The notes under the pieces were generated by a model. That model did not search any database. It worked only from the letters and a program-made list of their open reading frames with translations, and was not told the DNA's origin. 64,000 bases of DNA from Alphaproteobacteria bacterium. GTDB taxonomy: Bacteria; Pseudomonadota; Alphaproteobacteria; UBA8366. Location of the stretch: contig JAJFJD010000031.1 in NCBI GenBank assembly GCA_021774335.1, positions 1 through 64,000 on the forward strand. The letters are read 5' to 3'. Position 1 is the stretch's first letter. Every line of letters begins with the position of its first letter. The translations under genes and the position numbers were made by a program. Shown one piece after another: positions 62,819 through 64,000 of the stretch.

Positions 62819-63685
62819 ATGACCGTCACTATACGCCCGATGGACGCGCCGATTGGTGCCGAGGTTCAAAACGTCGATCTGGCGCAGGACTTGGACGGTG
62901 AATCCTTCCGGACGATCGAGGCTGCGTTGGCCGAACATTCGGTGCTGGTGTTCCGCGACCAGAACCTCACCGAGGATCAGCAGTTGCGCTTCAGCCGCCG
63001 TTTCGGCGACCTCGAGGCGCATGTCCTCAGCCAGTACAATCACCCAAAACATCCGGAAATCCTGATCGTTTCCAACGTGAAGGAAAACGGTGAGCATATC
63101 GGCATCTACGATGCCGGACGCTACTGGCACACCGACCTGTCTTACATGGCGGTGCCGAGCAAGGGCTCGATCCTCTACGCCATCGAGATTCCGCATAAGG
63201 ACGGCGAACCGCTGGGCGATACCCTGTTCGCCAGCAGTGCCGCGGCCTATGACGCGCTGCCCGATGACACCAAGGCGCGCATAGACGGCCTTTCGGCGCT
63301 CTACAGCCTCGACCACCGGCACAAGAAGCTGGTCGCCGACGGCGACGCGGAGGCAGTGCTGTCCGACGAGGCCAAGACAAAGGCGCCGGAATGCGTGCAC
63401 CACATCGTGCAGCGCCACCCGGTGACCGGCCGCAAAATTCTTTATGTGAACGAGGGGCAGACCGCCGGAATCCTCGACATGCCGGCGGAGGAGGGGCAGG
63501 CGCTGCTAAAGGAGCTGTTGTCCTATTGCAGCGACGCGTCGCGGGTCTACCGCCACAAATGGCGGGTCGGCGACGTGGTCATGTGGGATAACCTGCCGAC
63601 CCAGCATCTCGCCATCGCCGATTACGAACTGCCGGACCGGAGATACCTCTGGCGCACCACGCTGCGCGGCCAGCCGATGGGGTAG
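62819..63685 (+). CDS. TauD/TfdA family dioxygenase (second copy)
   Basis: A 288-residue Fe(II)/2-oxoglutarate dioxygenase. The metal-binding His-x-Asp is in RYWHTDLSYMAVPSKGSIL near 100-118, the distal His in TQHLAIADYE near 261-270 and the 2-oxoglutarate Arg in DRRYLWRTTLRG. It is similar along its length to the dioxygenase at 25.8-26.7 kb, so the two are paralogues. The start at 62819 follows GGAGGAA; an earlier ATG at 62801 has no ribosome-binding site. The substrate is unknown. Confidence 0.88.
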   Translation: MTVTIRPMDAPIGAEVQNVDLAQDLDGESFRTIEAALAEHSVLVFRDQNLTEDQQLRFSRRFGDLEAHVLSQYNHPKHPEILIVSNVKENGEHIGIYDAGRYWHTDLSYMAVPSKGSILYAIEIPHKDGEPLGDTLFASSAAAYDALPDDTKARIDGLSALYSLDHRHKKLVADGDAEAVLSDEAKTKAPECVHHIVQRHPVTGRKILYVNEGQTAGILDMPAEEGQALLKELLSYCSDASRVYRHKWRVGDVVMWDNLPTQHLAIADYELPDRRYLWRTTLRGQPMG

Positions 63686-63756
63686 GCTCGATCGGGAGAG
63701 AATGGCGGAAATAGCGGAAAAACCGCCGATTTTCGGCCCGTGACCAACACCGATCA

Positions 63757-63784
63757 TTGACAGGAACGGGGCGGCGCGTTACAT
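63757..63784 (+). promoter_or_regulatory. Possible tRNA-Ser promoter
   Basis: TTGACA at 63757-63762 is a perfect -35 element, and TTACAT at 63779-63784 a moderate -10 match, with a 16-base spacer. It lies about 48 bases before the tRNA. Confidence 0.4.
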
Positions 63785-63831
63785 CGCTTGCCCACTGGCC
63801 CCGCCGCCGTCCTGGCGGCCGGACATCCTGC

Positions 63832-63920
63832 GGAGGGATGGCAGAGCGGTAATGCAGCGGATTGCTAATCCGTCAACGGTTAACACCGTTGCGGGGGTTC
63901 GATTCCCCCTCCCTCCGCCA
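63832..63920 (+). tRNA. tRNA-Ser (GCT)
   Basis: An 89-base gene with encoded CCA. The acceptor stem GGAGGGA pairs with TCCCTCC, followed by G and CCA. The anticodon loop TTGCTAA sits between pairing arms GCGGA and TCCGT, giving anticodon GCT for AGC/AGU serine codons. A long variable arm (CAACGGTTAACACCGTT) and the T arm GGGGG-TTCGATT-CCCCC confirm class II tRNA-Ser. A short T run follows directly. tRNA-Ser genes are common integration targets. Confidence 0.97.
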
Positions 63921-63945
63921 TTTTTGTTAATAAAAACGTTTTATG

Positions 63946-63999
63946 TCAATTTATTGATAAATTATTTTCTCTACTAGCCCCCCAATTAGCCCCCATATA
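63946..63999 (-). CDS. Possible 3' end of a gene entering from the right edge (integrase-like context)
   Basis: On the minus strand an open frame enters from the right edge and reads Y-M-G-A-N-W-G-A-S-R-E-N-N-L-S-I-N-stop. It is only 17 codons, too short to prove coding. Its position just downstream of a tRNA-Ser, in AT-rich DNA pointing toward the tRNA, is what is expected of the C-terminus of an integrase of a genomic island. No family motif can be checked. Confidence 0.25.
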   Translation of the reverse strand, partial: YMGANWGASRENNLSIN

Positions 64000-64000
64000 A

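Noticed and set aside
1..64000. CRISPR arrays, insertion sequences, prophage or rRNA operons
   Set aside because: No regularly spaced repeats, transposase or phage structural genes, or rRNA segments were seen; only the right edge hints at a mobile element.

Overview
The window looks like a chromosomal segment of an alphaproteobacterium, most likely Rhodospirillales or a relative. The evidence is a DivK-type response regulator, an EipB (DUF1849) envelope protein, a DUF2336 protein, GatCAB beside a non-discriminating-type AspRS, the dprA-topA-rnr block and high GC. No ribosomal RNA, CRISPR array, prophage or complete insertion sequence is visible. One tRNA (tRNA-Ser, anticodon GCT) lies at the right end, followed by an abrupt AT-rich stretch.

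Layout. 1-2.5 kb: AI-2E-type permease (cut by the left edge), Hda, an atypical SDR. 2.6-8.5 kb: a polyphosphate module (CYTH-CHAD protein, SixA phosphatase, ppk, ppx). 8.5-15.6 kb: rnd, aspS, eipB, dinB with a ROK kinase, divK, rpmG. 15.7-25.8 kb (minus strand): NUDIX hydrolase, S41 lipoprotein protease, rnr, topA, DUF2336 protein, dprA. 25.8-31 kb: a TauD dioxygenase, an unknown 355-residue protein, plsY, and pyrB with a zinc-ligand-deficient pyrC homologue. 31-38.6 kb: a DsbA-fold isomerase, ruvX, an orphan histidine kinase, gatCAB and an MFS permease.

38.6-43.9 kb is the most unusual part: a compact minus-strand gene run (DMT permease, aldo/keto reductase, thioredoxin-fold fusion protein, UGSC selenoprotein, class II aldolase, GNAT). 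The selenoprotein has an in-frame UGA as codon 95, in a U-G-S-C-T-S-C motif, with a SECIS-like hairpin directly downstream. Its start overlaps the stop of the thioredoxin-fold protein (ATGA), so the two are probably made together and may act as a thiol/selenol redox pair.

44-63.7 kb holds mostly accessory catabolic and redox genes: GT2-GtrA glycosyltransferase, LLM oxidoreductase, VOC protein, M81 peptidase, alpha/beta hydrolase, FMO, HspQ, UbiD, an M24 protein with altered metal ligands, a DUF2786 protein that seems to start at ATC, NodB-type deacetylase, GST, an aconitase homologue with a Cys-to-Ser change at a cluster ligand, rhomboid, DUF1330, 1-Cys peroxiredoxin, DHA2 efflux pump and a second TauD dioxygenase. 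The tRNA-Ser and the AT-rich flank suggest that a genomic island may begin at the right edge.
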